Shown here one piece after another: positions 7,942 to 17,462 of a stretch of 64,000 bases of DNA. This DNA comes from Desulfobulbus rhabdoformis (GTDB lineage: Bacteria; Desulfobacterota; Desulfobulbia; Desulfobulbales; Desulfobulbaceae). Position numbers and translations under genes: made by a program. Under the pieces are notes generated by a model that was not told where the DNA came from, did no database searches, and was given only the letters and a program-made list of their open reading frames with translations. Where the stretch lies: contig NZ_JAFFQA010000023.1 in assembly GCF_016919065.1 (NCBI RefSeq), forward strand, positions 1 through 64,000. The letters are read 5' to 3'. Positions within the stretch are counted from its first letter, which is position 1. Each line of letters begins with the position of its first letter.

Positions 7942-10368
7942 TCATAGTTGCATCTCAAGAATAGCAGCCTCTTCACGGGCCATCCGTTTCCAGAGAGGGT
8001 CTTTGCCTTCTTCGGCGAGACTTTGAAACATTTTTAGGGCTGATTCGCTTTTACCCGTACGGCTTTCAATTTGGGCAAGGCGGAATCTGGCCTGTTCCGA
8101 TTGGTTATCAAGAGTCAACAGGCGTTGGTACTGTTGTTTAGCCGCTTCCAAATTCTGGAGCTGATAATAGGACTCGGCCAGAGGCAGGAGCAAACGTTCA
8201 GGTCCCAGGCGCCCTTGCAGTTGCGGGGTATCCAGGGTGTCGATGACTTTTTGCCACTCTTTGTTTGCATAGTAGACCCGAGCTTTCAGAAGTTCTAAAG
8301 CGGGCATTTGGGGAGCATTGGACTCCATGATAAGTTCTAAGGCTTTCTCCGTATGACCGCTTCTGTACAGGGCCTGGGCTTTAAAGAGAAAGATGGCCTT
8401 TTGGTAGGCACCATTGGGGTAGCGCAATTGGTAGCGGTCGGCATACTCTTCAACTTGCAGGTAGCGACCATCACTGAAAAGTGCTTCGATCAAAGGGAGA
8501 TAAATTTTTTCTTTATCGGCGTTGTCGGCTACTTCAAATAGGTACTGGTAGGTCTGGGCAGCCTGGTCAGCAAGGCCAAGTCGGCTATATGCCTTGCCCA
8601 GGTCATAGAGTAGATCAGCGCTCAGCCAGCCGCGAACAAAATATTTTCTATTTTGCTTGGCAAGCACCAACCCCTTGACGTACTCTTGGTCATCGACAAG
8701 TTGTCGTACAACTCCGGGGAGTTGCTGGATGATCAGCGCCATGGCCTCTGTTCGTAACTTGCCACCTTGAAATTCGCGTAAAAGCTTCATGCATTTTTCC
8801 ACGCTGCTTTCCTGCTCTCCTGAAAGATGGTCGACCAGAGCCTCTTTGAACAGACAGGTTTCACGCTGGAAAAGAGTGTGGGCATAGGCGGTGCACCTCT
8901 GGTAGACCGCATTGGCCGCAAAGGGGTCGAGTCTTCGTTCTTTATACGCCAGGTCGGTCTTCTTGAGCAATGCTCGAAACCCGCCTTCAGATCGAGGAAA
9001 GGCGTCAATAAGCTGTTCCAGGTTAAGTAGGGCTTTTTGTCGGGTCAGCTTCATATGCAGCTGACACATGGCTTGACGAAAGAGAGCCAGGTCCTGTTGA
9101 GGCTCATTGTTGAGCAAATCGCCAAGTTTCATATACCACTGTGCACCTTCTTGGTATCGTTGAGCCGCATAAAGACAATCGCAGAATGCCGCCAGCGACA
9201 TGGCATCGCTGGCAAGCAGTGGTGAAGATTGGGCAAGAGGGGCATAGCGTGTCAAAGCTTTGTCTTTTTCGCCTTGAGCATAGGCGAGATCAGCAAGTCG
9301 GAGCAACCGCAATTCCTTAAGCCGTTTGTTCTGGCTGAGAATAGGATCAGCGAGCAGTTTTTCCGCGGTTTCATTTTGATGGGTCAGAAGAGCAAGCTCT
9401 GCCTGGAGCATATGAATATCGTCTGCAAAGGGAGTTTGACGAGTAAACTTTTCGGCAAAGGGGAGCAACTCGTAATAGGTGTCAATGTGATCGCCACGGG
9501 TTGCCCGCTGATAGAGTAAGAGAAATTGAGCGATCTTAGCCATTATCCCATCGGGATATTGTATGGCGATTCGCTGGAGAAGAAAATAAGGTGAACGGTA
9601 TTCCCCCATACGCAGCAATCCCTCGGCATATGCGAGCACGAGCCGCTCTTTGAGCGATTCTTTGGGCTGTTGTTTGACCTCCTCGCGAAGCAGCAGGCAG
9701 ACCTGATTCCATTTTTTTTCAGCCGCACGCTTTTGAATTTCTGGGGGGAGCCAACTGTCAAGGGGATCATCTGGCGCAATGGCGCGCGCCAGAGGAAAGG
9801 GGGGGAGGTGAAAAACAGGCTGCGGGGTGATGGAGACGGGTAACTCGTAGTTGGTGAAGAAAGAAAGCCAATCCTGGGCATATGGCGTGAGATTCAGCGG
9901 GTTGAGGGAGTCAATGTTTGAGCGGCGCACAATCTCGACCCCATGGAGCCTGGTGGTGAGTTCCGGATAGCTCGTGGAAAGTTGATTGCCCAGGAGAACA
10001 TCCACAAGGATCACGCCGGTTGCTGCCAATCGCTGCGTTTCCACCTTTTGGGGGGGGTAGCGAAAGTATATGGAATAAATAGTTTTTGCAGGTAGCTCTT
10101 TCGGAACGATCCGGATCATTCGACCGTCTGTTTGGGGCAGCTTGAGCGAACGCACCGGATTGGTCTGGTTTAGTTCGAGATCTACTCTGCGGCCTTTGGT
10201 TCGCAGTTTGAATTCAGGCAAAGTATCAAAATGAAAAAAAAGCTGCAGGCTGGTTGTCTCATCGCTGCGATTGATCGAAGTGAGAATAGAGGCTGCTTCT
10301 GCCATGGAATGGCAAAACAGGTTGACAGTCAAAGCCAGCAGCAGGTGAATGAATAAGCGAGAGCGCAT
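7942..10368 (-). CDS. Secreted TPR-repeat protein at the head of the flagellar operon
   Basis: 808 residues. A signal peptide (LFIHLLLALTVNLFCHSMAEA) is followed by an AMIN-like beta domain (about 25-135; phrases such as RVDLELNQTNPVRSLKLP) and then by an all-helical region that looks like at least a dozen tetratricopeptide repeats to the C-terminus. It lies 34 bp upstream of flgB on the same strand, behind a -24/-12 promoter, so it is probably transcribed as the first gene of the flagellar operon. A periplasmic scaffold role in rod, stator or cell-wall positioning is an inference. I do not recognise a named family. Confidence 0.8.
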   Translation of the reverse strand: MRSRLFIHLLLALTVNLFCHSMAEAASILTSINRSDETTSLQLFFHFDTLPEFKLRTKGRRVDLELNQTNPVRSLKLPQTDGRMIRIVPKELPAKTIYSIYFRYPPQKVETQRLAATGVILVDVLLGNQLSTSYPELTTRLHGVEIVRRSNIDSLNPLNLTPYAQDWLSFFTNYELPVSITPQPVFHLPPFPLARAIAPDDPLDSWLPPEIQKRAAEKKWNQVCLLLREEVKQQPKESLKERLVLAYAEGLLRMGEYRSPYFLLQRIAIQYPDGIMAKIAQFLLLYQRATRGDHIDTYYELLPFAEKFTRQTPFADDIHMLQAELALLTHQNETAEKLLADPILSQNKRLKELRLLRLADLAYAQGEKDKALTRYAPLAQSSPLLASDAMSLAAFCDCLYAAQRYQEGAQWYMKLGDLLNNEPQQDLALFRQAMCQLHMKLTRQKALLNLEQLIDAFPRSEGGFRALLKKTDLAYKERRLDPFAANAVYQRCTAYAHTLFQRETCLFKEALVDHLSGEQESSVEKCMKLLREFQGGKLRTEAMALIIQQLPGVVRQLVDDQEYVKGLVLAKQNRKYFVRGWLSADLLYDLGKAYSRLGLADQAAQTYQYLFEVADNADKEKIYLPLIEALFSDGRYLQVEEYADRYQLRYPNGAYQKAIFLFKAQALYRSGHTEKALELIMESNAPQMPALELLKARVYYANKEWQKVIDTLDTPQLQGRLGPERLLLPLAESYYQLQNLEAAKQQYQRLLTLDNQSEQARFRLAQIESRTGKSESALKMFQSLAEEGKDPLWKRMAREEAAILEMQL

Positions 10369-10745
10369 AACTCAGTTGAAGGAAGAGGTGGCAAATTCGA
10401 GAGCCCTTGTTTACCCCATAGTAAGCAATATATGTTCCACCTTTTTGGGCTTTGCTGGAGACGGGGAGCCTCCTATTTATTGCAATTCAAGCGAAGGACC
10501 AGGTAGAATGGAAAAAATTGAGTCAGAGATTTGACTTGCTCGCGACACCATGGCAGGATGAGTGTACACAGATTCCCGGTGTCACTGGAGTGGCCTCATA
10601 AGGCGAGAGACTCACCTGTCACGGATTCAGGTCTGTAATACCTCTGCACATTCAAAGGGGTTTTGAATACGAAGTTTTTTCAAGACGCCCTCAAGTTTGA
10701 GAGCTGTTTGAGCACGTCCCCGTTCATTTGTGGCTGAAGTCCTGG
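10369..10745. other. Divergent intergenic region between flagellar operon and chemosensory module
   Basis: No credible gene. Apart from the sigma-54 promoter at 10424-10439 I see a GC-rich hairpin-forming stretch around 10555-10605 and no clear promoter for the CheA-like gene. The site TGGCAGGATGAGTGTA near 10550 has the -24 part and correct spacing but GT instead of GC at -12, so I do not call it. Confidence 0.5.
10424..10439 (-). promoter_or_regulatory. Sigma-54 (-24/-12) promoter of the flagellar operon
   Basis: On the minus strand TGGAACATATATTGCT matches the -24/-12 consensus TGGCAC-N5-TTGCW with one mismatch and the required 10 bases between GG and GC. Predicted transcription start is near 10412, giving a leader of about 45 nt before the TPR gene at 10368. 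Confidence 0.7.
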
Positions 10746-12551
10746 ATGTCGGCTGCAGTAAAGAATATTGTATCGCATGATTATTCCCTTATGCAGATAG
10801 AAGAATTTATAACCAAGGGGCGGACGCTGGTAGAAAATATTCTCCCCACCCTTCGTCTTCTTCTCGCTCAACCGGAGCGTGATGACCTTTTGCTTGCAGC
10901 CACCGGTCAAGGGCGAAAACTGTTTTCCCTGCTCAATCAACATGGCCATAAACTTGGGCTTGAACATTTAGTCGCTCCCTCTGAGGCTATGGGAGCTTTG
11001 TTGGAAAGTGCTCGGTTTAATCATCTGCAACTCTCAGGTTCCCACATTTCGCTTTTTGTCGAGGTTTGTTCCTTTCTTGATCAGGCATATACGCTTATTG
11101 CCCAGGATGGGAATGACGACCGACTTGCCGCTTCTGCAGCAGCTTTAGAAGCAGCTGTCCTTGATTTGCTTCATACCTCAACCGCACCGGCAACAGATGC
11201 TCTAGCCTTTGTAGGGGTGTCCAATGAGCTGCGTGATGCTTTTACTCAGGAGACTGAGCAGTTGCTTGTCACTGCAGAGCAGGAATTTGTTTTGTGGGAT
11301 TTCATAGCCATCGACCATGATCGTGTCTCCGGTTTGTGTCAAATCCTACATCGCCTCAAAGAGAATTTTTCAATTTATGACTGCAGGGACTTTGAGCGCT
11401 TATGTATGGCTCTGGAATCTGCTTTGAATCGCTATCTGCAGGGAGAGTTTTTTCAGACAGAATATCCAGAGCGTACCTTTCTGCGCTGCATAGATGTGAT
11501 GCGGGAGTCGTTAAACCGATTTGCCATGACTGAAATGCTTGATATCCCAAAGTTCAATGAGTTGCTTCAGTCGGTGCAGGGGCTGATCCGGCAGCCTTTG
11601 GGAGAGTTGTTGATCGAGGCGGGATTGGTAAACCCCAAAACGGTCGATGATGCGCTCTCACTTCAACGCACTACTCCAACGAAACAGCCCAGGCGCCTTG
11701 GTGAGGTTTTGGTCGGCATGGGGGAAGTAACCCAGGAAGAGGTGGAAAGTGTCCTCGATCACCAGCGGTTTCTTCAGCAACAAGGAGAAAAGGCCAACGA
11801 GATCAGCAAAGGGGAGGGGAAGGACCCCTTGGTGCCGTTATTTCCTACCGATGTCTCTGTTGATGGCCAGAGGCTTGCCCGCATTGTTTCCATCGTGAAG
11901 CAACTTGCTGCTCTGGATGTTCCGGAAGCCCTTACACCTTTTATTCAGGAACTTGATCAACTGACAAAAAATTTGAATCAGGGGACAGGAAGCAGGAGTA
12001 CACATTACTTTCAGCGCCTGGTTCGCGACTTTGCTATTCAGTATAATAAGCGAGTGCATTTCCGTTTGGAAGGGGCGGAGGTTATGCAGGAAGAGCTGGA
12101 TATGCTCGACTTCGCTGAAATACTGATTCCGCTTTTGCGCAATAGTGTTCAGCATGGGATTGAATCTCCCGATGTGCGCCACAAGGAGCAGAAGAAAAGA
12201 AATGGCCGCATTACGCTTTCAGTTCTGCGCCAGTCTGAGGAATTGTGGGTGAGCGTGGAAGACGACGGTGCGGGATTTGATCTGAAAAAAATAGCCAAAC
12301 TTTGCCTGCTGCAAGGACTGGTGCAGCAGGATGAGCTGGCACAAACCACCGGAGCGGAACTGCTGCAGATTTTTCTCAATAATCAAGACTGTGGTCATGA
12401 AACCGCGATTCTCAATGCGCCCCAGTGTACCGGGCTTGCTGTGGCCAAGCAGCTGTTACAAGAATTTAACGCGAAGATGGATATTTGGTCTCGGCCGGGT
12501 AAAGGGGCACGCGTGACCTTGCGTATTCCTCGGGCCTCCCGAAATCTTTGA
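10746..12551 (+). CDS. CheA-like histidine kinase homologue with degenerate Hpt
   Basis: About 601 residues. The C-terminal third carries CheA-type ATPase boxes: N box LIPLLRNSVQHGIES (about 455-470), G1 DDGAGFD and a G2-like block ending WSRPGKGARVTLRIP. An N-terminal helical part contains LHRLKENFS...LCMALE, similar to a CheA P1/Hpt helix with the His kept. Between them are two short repeats (GELLIEAGLVNPKTVDDAL and GEVLVGMGEVTQEEVESVL) of the kind found at the N-terminus of GspE/MshE proteins, known there to bind nucleotides. No CheW-like P5 domain is visible. Start is uncertain: TTG 10728, ATG 10746 or ATG 10791, none with a good ribosome site. It heads a cluster with CheY and CheX proteins. 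Confidence 0.7.
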   Translation: MSAAVKNIVSHDYSLMQIEEFITKGRTLVENILPTLRLLLAQPERDDLLLAATGQGRKLFSLLNQHGHKLGLEHLVAPSEAMGALLESARFNHLQLSGSHISLFVEVCSFLDQAYTLIAQDGNDDRLAASAAALEAAVLDLLHTSTAPATDALAFVGVSNELRDAFTQETEQLLVTAEQEFVLWDFIAIDHDRVSGLCQILHRLKENFSIYDCRDFERLCMALESALNRYLQGEFFQTEYPERTFLRCIDVMRESLNRFAMTEMLDIPKFNELLQSVQGLIRQPLGELLIEAGLVNPKTVDDALSLQRTTPTKQPRRLGEVLVGMGEVTQEEVESVLDHQRFLQQQGEKANEISKGEGKDPLVPLFPTDVSVDGQRLARIVSIVKQLAALDVPEALTPFIQELDQLTKNLNQGTGSRSTHYFQRLVRDFAIQYNKRVHFRLEGAEVMQEELDMLDFAEILIPLLRNSVQHGIESPDVRHKEQKKRNGRITLSVLRQSEELWVSVEDDGAGFDLKKIAKLCLLQGLVQQDELAQTTGAELLQIFLNNQDCGHETAILNAPQCTGLAVAKQLLQEFNAKMDIWSRPGKGARVTLRIPRASRNL

Positions 12552-12703
12552 AGAAAAGAGACATTGCATGAAATAAAAAATTTGATTTCCGCCTTTTCAA
12601 ATTGATAGAATAGCTTCAGCGAAAACATCCTTGATTCTCCCCGATGGGGATGAGAGGCCGTTCCCCCGCCAAGAGACACTTGCTTTCGTCTGTTCAACCG
12701 TGC

Positions 12704-12719
12704 TGGCAAAGAAGTTGTT
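12704..12719 (+). promoter_or_regulatory. Possible sigma-54 promoter before cheY
   Basis: TGGCAAAGAAGTTGTT has the -24 TGGCA, ten bases between GG and the -12 pair, and TTG at -12, but GT replaces GC. It lies 94 bp before the cheY ATG. This is a weak call. Confidence 0.3.
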
Positions 12720-12812
12720 CTCAAAAGCGAAAAACCATGTAGGTGCAAACTCAACACGTTTTATACAAATTCTCACAATTATTTGGAGAGCTCTGAGATA
12801 AAGGAGGAAAGA

Positions 12813-13184
12813 ATGGCAAAAAATGTATTGCTCGTTGATGATTCCAGCACTATGCGGAAAATCATCAGTCGTTCCCTGCGCCAAGCCGGATTGGATTTTG
12901 GTGAAATTTTTGAAGCCGGAGATGGGCAGGAAGCACTCGATGTTTTGGAAAAAGAGAGTGTTGATATCGTCCTTTCTGATATCAATATGCCCAACATGAA
13001 CGGTATTGAATTCCTGCGGGAAAAAGCCAGTCGAGACGGAATAAAAGATATTCCCGTATTCATGATTTCCACCGAAACCGGTGATGATATCATTGGAGAG
13101 GCAAAAAGTCTCGGAGCGGTCGGCGCTCTAAAAAAACCTTTTACTCCTGACAAGGTGAATGAGGTACTGGGCCCCCTGATGTAG
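12813..13184 (+). CDS. cheY: CheY-type chemotaxis response regulator
   Basis: 123 residues, a single receiver domain. Acidic pocket Asp-Asp at LLVDDSS (about residues 8-9), phospho-acceptor Asp in IVLSDINMP (about 53), Thr/Ser in FMISTET, and Lys in LKKPF (about 104) are all present. A strong ribosome site (AAAGGAGGAAAG) supports the ATG at 12813 over one 30 bp earlier. With no output domain it should act by protein contact, for example at the flagellar switch. Confidence 0.93.
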   Translation: MAKNVLLVDDSSTMRKIISRSLRQAGLDFGEIFEAGDGQEALDVLEKESVDIVLSDINMPNMNGIEFLREKASRDGIKDIPVFMISTETGDDIIGEAKSLGAVGALKKPFTPDKVNEVLGPLM

Positions 13185-13269
13185 TTGTTTATGTCATTTT
13201 GCTCGACCCATCTAGGTCATTTCCGGATAATCAATTGTGATTATCCGGAACAATATGAGGGAGAAATTT

Positions 13270-13740
13270 GTGAATAGTTTTGATGAAATCAGTGACAAGC
13301 TCATCGAGTCAACCATCGAGATATTCGTTGGCATGGTTATGATGGATATTTCGGTTGCAGGGGATCCCCTCACAAAACTTGGCCCAATGAAACAATCGAT
13401 CACTGGCATGGTTGGGCTTGCTGGTACGCATAAAGGAGTCTTGGCCGTTCATTTTCCGAAACCGCTCGCATTGGCTGTGACCAGTAGTTTTCTGGGGATG
13501 GATGTTGAAGAGATCAACGAAGATGTCCAGGACGCAATCGGTGAGATCGCCAATATGTTGGGCGGTAATCTAAAGACTATTCTTTCTGATAAGGGGAAGG
13601 ATATCCAGCTTTCTTTGCCTTCAACTATTTCCGGTGACGAATACAACTTCAGCTCACAGGCAGAAGCGGAGCAACTCATCATCCCGTTTAAGGCACCGGA
13701 TGGTGAATTTTTTGTTGAAGTCGAATTAGAACATGCCTAA
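13270..13740 (+). CDS. cheX: CheX-type chemotaxis phosphatase (first copy)
   Basis: About 156 residues from GTG 13270, preceded by GAGGGAG at ideal distance; ATG 13255 lies too far upstream. The hallmark Glu-x2-Asn of CheC/CheX phosphatases is present in AIGEIANMLGGNLK (about residues 88-101). CheX dephosphorylates CheY-P. It follows cheY by 85 bp, with a short inverted repeat (TTCCGGATAA / TTATCCGGAA) at 13221-13250 between them. Confidence 0.85.
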   Translation: MNSFDEISDKLIESTIEIFVGMVMMDISVAGDPLTKLGPMKQSITGMVGLAGTHKGVLAVHFPKPLALAVTSSFLGMDVEEINEDVQDAIGEIANMLGGNLKTILSDKGKDIQLSLPSTISGDEYNFSSQAEAEQLIIPFKAPDGEFFVEVELEHA

Positions 13741-13768
13741 CCCTTAGACCAGATACTGGAGACTTCGC

Positions 13769-14230
13769 TTGGAACTGGAAAAATCTCTCGTTGACGCCAC
13801 CCTGGAGGTCTTTGCCTCCATGATCTTCATTGATATTGAGCCGCAGGCGGCCAGCAATGAACCTGTGACTGAATTTGCTCCGAACATCTCAAGCCTTATC
13901 GGCCTTGCAGGTGACATGAAAGGTATTCTGGCGATTCACTGCCCGGAAAAGGTAGCCTTGGAAATCACCTCGTCAATGCTCGGGATGGAGGTCGATGAAC
14001 TCGGTGAGGACACCAAGGATGCTATTGGCGAGATTGCCAACATGGTTGCAGGTGGCTTAAAAGTTTCTCTTGCTGAAGAAGAGAAAAATATTGAAATAGC
14101 CATACCAACGACGGTTATAGGAAAATCAATTCGCACCGCCGGTCTTTCCGGAGCATCCCGGGTGATGATTCCTTTTGTAAGTCCGACCGGTCGTTTTGGT
14201 ATTGAACTGCGCTACCTGCTGGAAACTTAG
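13769..14230 (+). CDS. CheX-type chemotaxis phosphatase (second copy)
   Basis: 153 residues from TTG 13769, with GGAGA 5 bases upstream. It is a clear paralogue of the preceding gene (LVDATLEVFASMIFIDIE against LIESTIEIFVGMVMMDIS). The active-site Glu-x2-Asn sits in AIGEIANMVAGGLK. Two adjacent CheX copies suggest different CheY partners or a heterodimer, because known CheX acts as a dimer. Confidence 0.82.
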   Translation: MELEKSLVDATLEVFASMIFIDIEPQAASNEPVTEFAPNISSLIGLAGDMKGILAIHCPEKVALEITSSMLGMEVDELGEDTKDAIGEIANMVAGGLKVSLAEEEKNIEIAIPTTVIGKSIRTAGLSGASRVMIPFVSPTGRFGIELRYLLET

Positions 14231-14473
14231 ATGCCGCTCCATCTGTGCTCTGCTGAGCTTATATTTGCTTTCTTGATCGCCTTCCTTTTTTCAGTATTGT
14301 TGCATACCTCTTCCTGCCAGCAGAAAAAAGTAAATTCCTCAGATTTTTCTTCCGAAAAGAATCATAGGTAGTGTACGAAAAAGAAAAGTCTTTCTCATTT
14401 GTCTCTTTTCCGGGGAAAGGCTTTTTGGGGGCTGGTACAAAACACGTAACCTAGGATTCTCACACCTCTTTGC
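14231..14473. other. Gene-free gap before the double CheC protein
   Basis: AT-rich with short T tracts; no gene and no clear promoter or terminator. The next gene starts with no obvious ribosome site. Confidence 0.5.
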
Positions 14474-16309
14474 ATGAAAGCCCAGGAACGCTTTAATAAA
14501 ATACTTCTCGCCGGTGTCGAGCGCATTCAGGATGAAGTTGCAGCGCTTATCGGTAAGCCATTTAAGTTAGGCAGCCCTGAAATCGGAGCTGTTGACAAGG
14601 AAACTCTGTTTGAAGGTCTAAGCGGCAAACAGGTTCTGGCCCATGTCCGCGTAGAGGGGGATGTCCAGGGGAATGGCTGCATGATTGTTGGCGTGAAAGA
14701 CGCCATTTTCATTGGCGGCAACCTGATCATGCTTCCGGACAACGAGCTTGATGCGGTGGTGGCTGAGCAGGAGTATTCAGAGGAACTTCAAGATTCATAC
14801 GGCGAAGTTGCCAATATCATCTGTGGCGCTTTAACCGTTACCTTTGAAGAGCAGTATCCAAAAACCGTTCGTCTGATTCGAACCGAGCAAGACGTTATCT
14901 TGCCGGCAAAGATTGATCCTGAATCTGATGAACCCATTGTTAATGAGCCCTTTTACCAGTTTGCCGTTCCAATGACAATGGATGGCAAAGAATTGGGCTC
15001 TTTGCGCCTCATCCTCCCGGCTGTGCCCTTTGGCCTGGCAAAGGAACCGTCTGAAGAGGCGACTTCTTCCAAAGAGAAGGAAGAAAAACAGCAGAAAGCA
15101 GAGAAAGAAGCTGTCCAGGATGAGGATGCAGAGGTTCTCGAGCGCCCTGAAACTGAAACGGCCACCGAAGAAGATGCCGCTACCTTGGAGCGACAGGAAA
15201 GTGGTACCACCTCAGAGGCAGACGGCAGCAAAAAAAATAAGAAAAAGGATATTAAAAAGCAGAAAAAGCTCATTGACGGCTTAATTAAAGGCAGTTGGGA
15301 GAAAATTGCTGATGAAACAACAGCCCTGCTTGGCGGCACCCTAAAAATTACACCGGTAAGTAACCAGGCCCTCCATAAAGAGGATTTTCTAGATCAGGCC
15401 GGGGGAAAACAGATCATTGCTCGGATGGATCTTCGGGGCGTCAAAGAGGGAGAGGCCTTTCTTTTTGTAGACTTGAAATCGGCGGTTTACCTTGGTGGTT
15501 GCTTGATCATGCTGCCAGAGGCTGAGCTGGAGGAAACGGTTCGTGGTGGTGAATTTGGTGAAGATGCCAGGGATGCTTACGGTGAGGTTACCAATATCAT
15601 TGCCGGCGTTTTGACCACGGTTTTTGAGGAGCAGTACCGGGGCAAGATCGGATTTGTCAAAACTGCTATCGATCCTGTTGTTCCTGCTAAAATAGATCCG
15701 GATACAGACGATGTCTTTCCTCATCAGGGGTACTATCTTGCCGTTGGCGAGATGCAATATAACGATCGGGAACTGGGGAAAATTCAGCTCCTGGTACCAA
15801 TCAATGTGTTTGACCTGGAAGCACTTCTGGAAGTGGAGGAGGCAGAAGAGGCTGGCAGTACCGGTACTTCCAAAGAGGGAGCCTCCGCAACAACCGCTGG
15901 AAGAAGTAGTGAGGACGGTAAACTTCGGGGAGAGGGGCAGGCCAGCTTTGATATGCTCATCATCACAGATGATGATGCGGAGGCTGGTCAAGTCGCTTCC
16001 CTGCTGGAAGAAAAAGGGTATGGAGTACGGGTGCTCCACTTCAAAGATCCAGTCAATTCTGTACTGAGCTCTCGAACCCAGATGGTCTTTTTAATTATGC
16101 GGGAGGTCAGTGAGCAGGGATTTGGGGTGGCGATTAAGGTCTCCAGCAGTGGCTTCTCGGTCCCCCTGGTGGCGGCGGGGCCAGCCTGGACTCGAACCGG
16201 GGTACTCAAAGCAGTGAAGTACGGCGCCTGTGATATCCTGATAACTCCTTCCTCTTCCGAAGATGTAGACGAAAAACTCGCCAATAACCTGGTGCAAAAA
16301 GCAGCCTGA
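14474..16309 (+). CDS. Tandem CheC/CheX-like protein with C-terminal pseudo-receiver
   Basis: 611 residues in three parts. Domain 1 (about 1-195) and domain 2 (about 265-455) are homologous to each other. Each has a CheC-like centre with Glu-x2-Asn (DSYGEVANIICGALT and DAYGEVTNIIAGVLT) and the same order of strands (FIGGNLIMLPDNEL, YLGGCLIMLPEAEL). They are joined by a 70-residue Glu/Lys-rich linker. After a second linker, residues about 495-605 have a receiver fold: acidic triplet DDD is kept, but the phospho-acceptor position reads VFLIMREV and the conserved Lys is Thr. It is probably a scaffold or phosphatase acting on the neighbouring CheY. Confidence 0.7.
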   Translation: MKAQERFNKILLAGVERIQDEVAALIGKPFKLGSPEIGAVDKETLFEGLSGKQVLAHVRVEGDVQGNGCMIVGVKDAIFIGGNLIMLPDNELDAVVAEQEYSEELQDSYGEVANIICGALTVTFEEQYPKTVRLIRTEQDVILPAKIDPESDEPIVNEPFYQFAVPMTMDGKELGSLRLILPAVPFGLAKEPSEEATSSKEKEEKQQKAEKEAVQDEDAEVLERPETETATEEDAATLERQESGTTSEADGSKKNKKKDIKKQKKLIDGLIKGSWEKIADETTALLGGTLKITPVSNQALHKEDFLDQAGGKQIIARMDLRGVKEGEAFLFVDLKSAVYLGGCLIMLPEAELEETVRGGEFGEDARDAYGEVTNIIAGVLTTVFEEQYRGKIGFVKTAIDPVVPAKIDPDTDDVFPHQGYYLAVGEMQYNDRELGKIQLLVPINVFDLEALLEVEEAEEAGSTGTSKEGASATTAGRSSEDGKLRGEGQASFDMLIITDDDAEAGQVASLLEEKGYGVRVLHFKDPVNSVLSSRTQMVFLIMREVSEQGFGVAIKVSSSGFSVPLVAAGPAWTRTGVLKAVKYGACDILITPSSSEDVDEKLANNLVQKAA

Positions 16310-16373
16310 GTCAGGTCTGTCTTCTCTTACATCTCAGAATTGCAGTGGCTTCTCTTCCTGTCCCCCATGGGGA

Positions 16374-17462
16374 TTACTGTCCCTCTCCACTCTCGCTCCA
16401 GGTATCAACCAATTCTTTTTTCTTAATTTTCTCCAAAAGAGTTGTCCGCTTAAGATTAAGTAGCCGGGCAGCCTCTTTCTTGTTTCCCTGGGTCATTTTC
16501 AGTGCTTGAATGATCAATTGTGTCTCAAAATCATTAACCAGAGAGTTGAAGTCAATGCCGGTTTCCTGCCAGAGATCCTCGGTGATCGAGGTGGAGGAGA
16601 AAAGCATCTGCTGTTCACTGCGACGAAGATCTTCATCGTTGATGTTTTCCTGGACCGGAGGAGTCGGAGGTGTGGGCAGGGTGCCGTTGCGATACTTGTC
16701 GGGCAGATCATGAAACCCTACCTGGGAGCCACCAAAGAGGATAGTCATATGGTGGATCAAGTTTTCAAGCTCACGAACATTCCCTTTCCAGGGAAACTGG
16801 TTTAAAGCAGCCAGGGCAACCGCATCAAAGCCAAGCAAAGGAGATTTCTTGGTTTCGCCGATTCGCTCAATAAAATGCTCAATCAACAGGGGAATATCTT
16901 CTGATCGTTCTCGCAGAGGTGGAATAACTACGGGGATAACGTTGAGCCGATAATAAAGATCTTCACGAAATCTCCCTTCGGCCACCATCTGCTCCAAATT
17001 ACAGTGCGTTGCCGCTATAATGCGTACATCAACTGGAACGGGTTTCAACCCGCCTACGGGTTCGAACTCTCGTTCCTGGAGTACGCGTAAGAGTTTCGCC
17101 TGGAGAACCGGCTTCATGTCGCCAATTTCGTCCAGAAAAAGCGAGCCTCCGTTGGCATATTCAATGCGGCCGATCTTGGAGCCCGTAGCCCCGGTAAAGG
17201 CGCCTTTGGCATAACCAAAGAGTTCACTTTCCAAAAGATCGTCAGGAATGGCTGCACAGTTGACAGGCACAAAGTTATTTTCTGCACGCGGACTGTTGGC
17301 ATGAATGGCCTTGGCCACCAATTCTTTCCCCGTGCCGGATTCTCCTTGGATAAGGACTGTGCCCAGATCGTCCTCGGCCAGTTTTCCAATGAGCCTGAAC
17401 AGGTGCTGCATGGACTCACTTTGTCCTATAATTCCCGAAAATCCTAATGAAAGAGTACTCAT
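16374..17462 (-). CDS. Sigma-54-dependent activator, FleQ/FlrA-like, without receiver domain
   Basis: 362 residues beginning almost directly with the AAA+ domain: Walker A GESGTGKE (about 38-45), GAFTGA loop intact (about 88), Walker [13 protein letters not shown], arginine-finger region [11 protein letters not shown], then a Fis-type helix-turn-helix ([22 protein letters not shown]). Such receiver-less proteins next to motility genes act as flagellar master regulators. The gene overlaps the stop of the cyclic-nucleotide-binding gene (ATGA), so the two are co-expressed. It is the likely activator of the promoter at 10424-10439. Confidence 0.85.
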   Translation of the reverse strand: MSTLSLGFSGIIGQSESMQHLFRLIGKLAEDDLGTVLIQGESGTGKELVAKAIHANSPRAENNFVPVNCAAIPDDLLESELFGYAKGAFTGATGSKIGRIEYANGGSLFLDEIGDMKPVLQAKLLRVLQEREFEPVGGLKPVPVDVRIIAATHCNLEQMVAEGRFREDLYYRLNVIPVVIPPLRERSEDIPLLIEHFIERIGETKKSPLLGFDAVALAALNQFPWKGNVRELENLIHHMTILFGGSQVGFHDLPDKYRNGTLPTPPTPPVQENINDEDLRRSEQQMLFSSTSITEDLWQETGIDFNSLVNDFETQLIIQALKMTQGNKKEAARLLNLKRTTLLEKIKKKELVDTWSESGEGQ

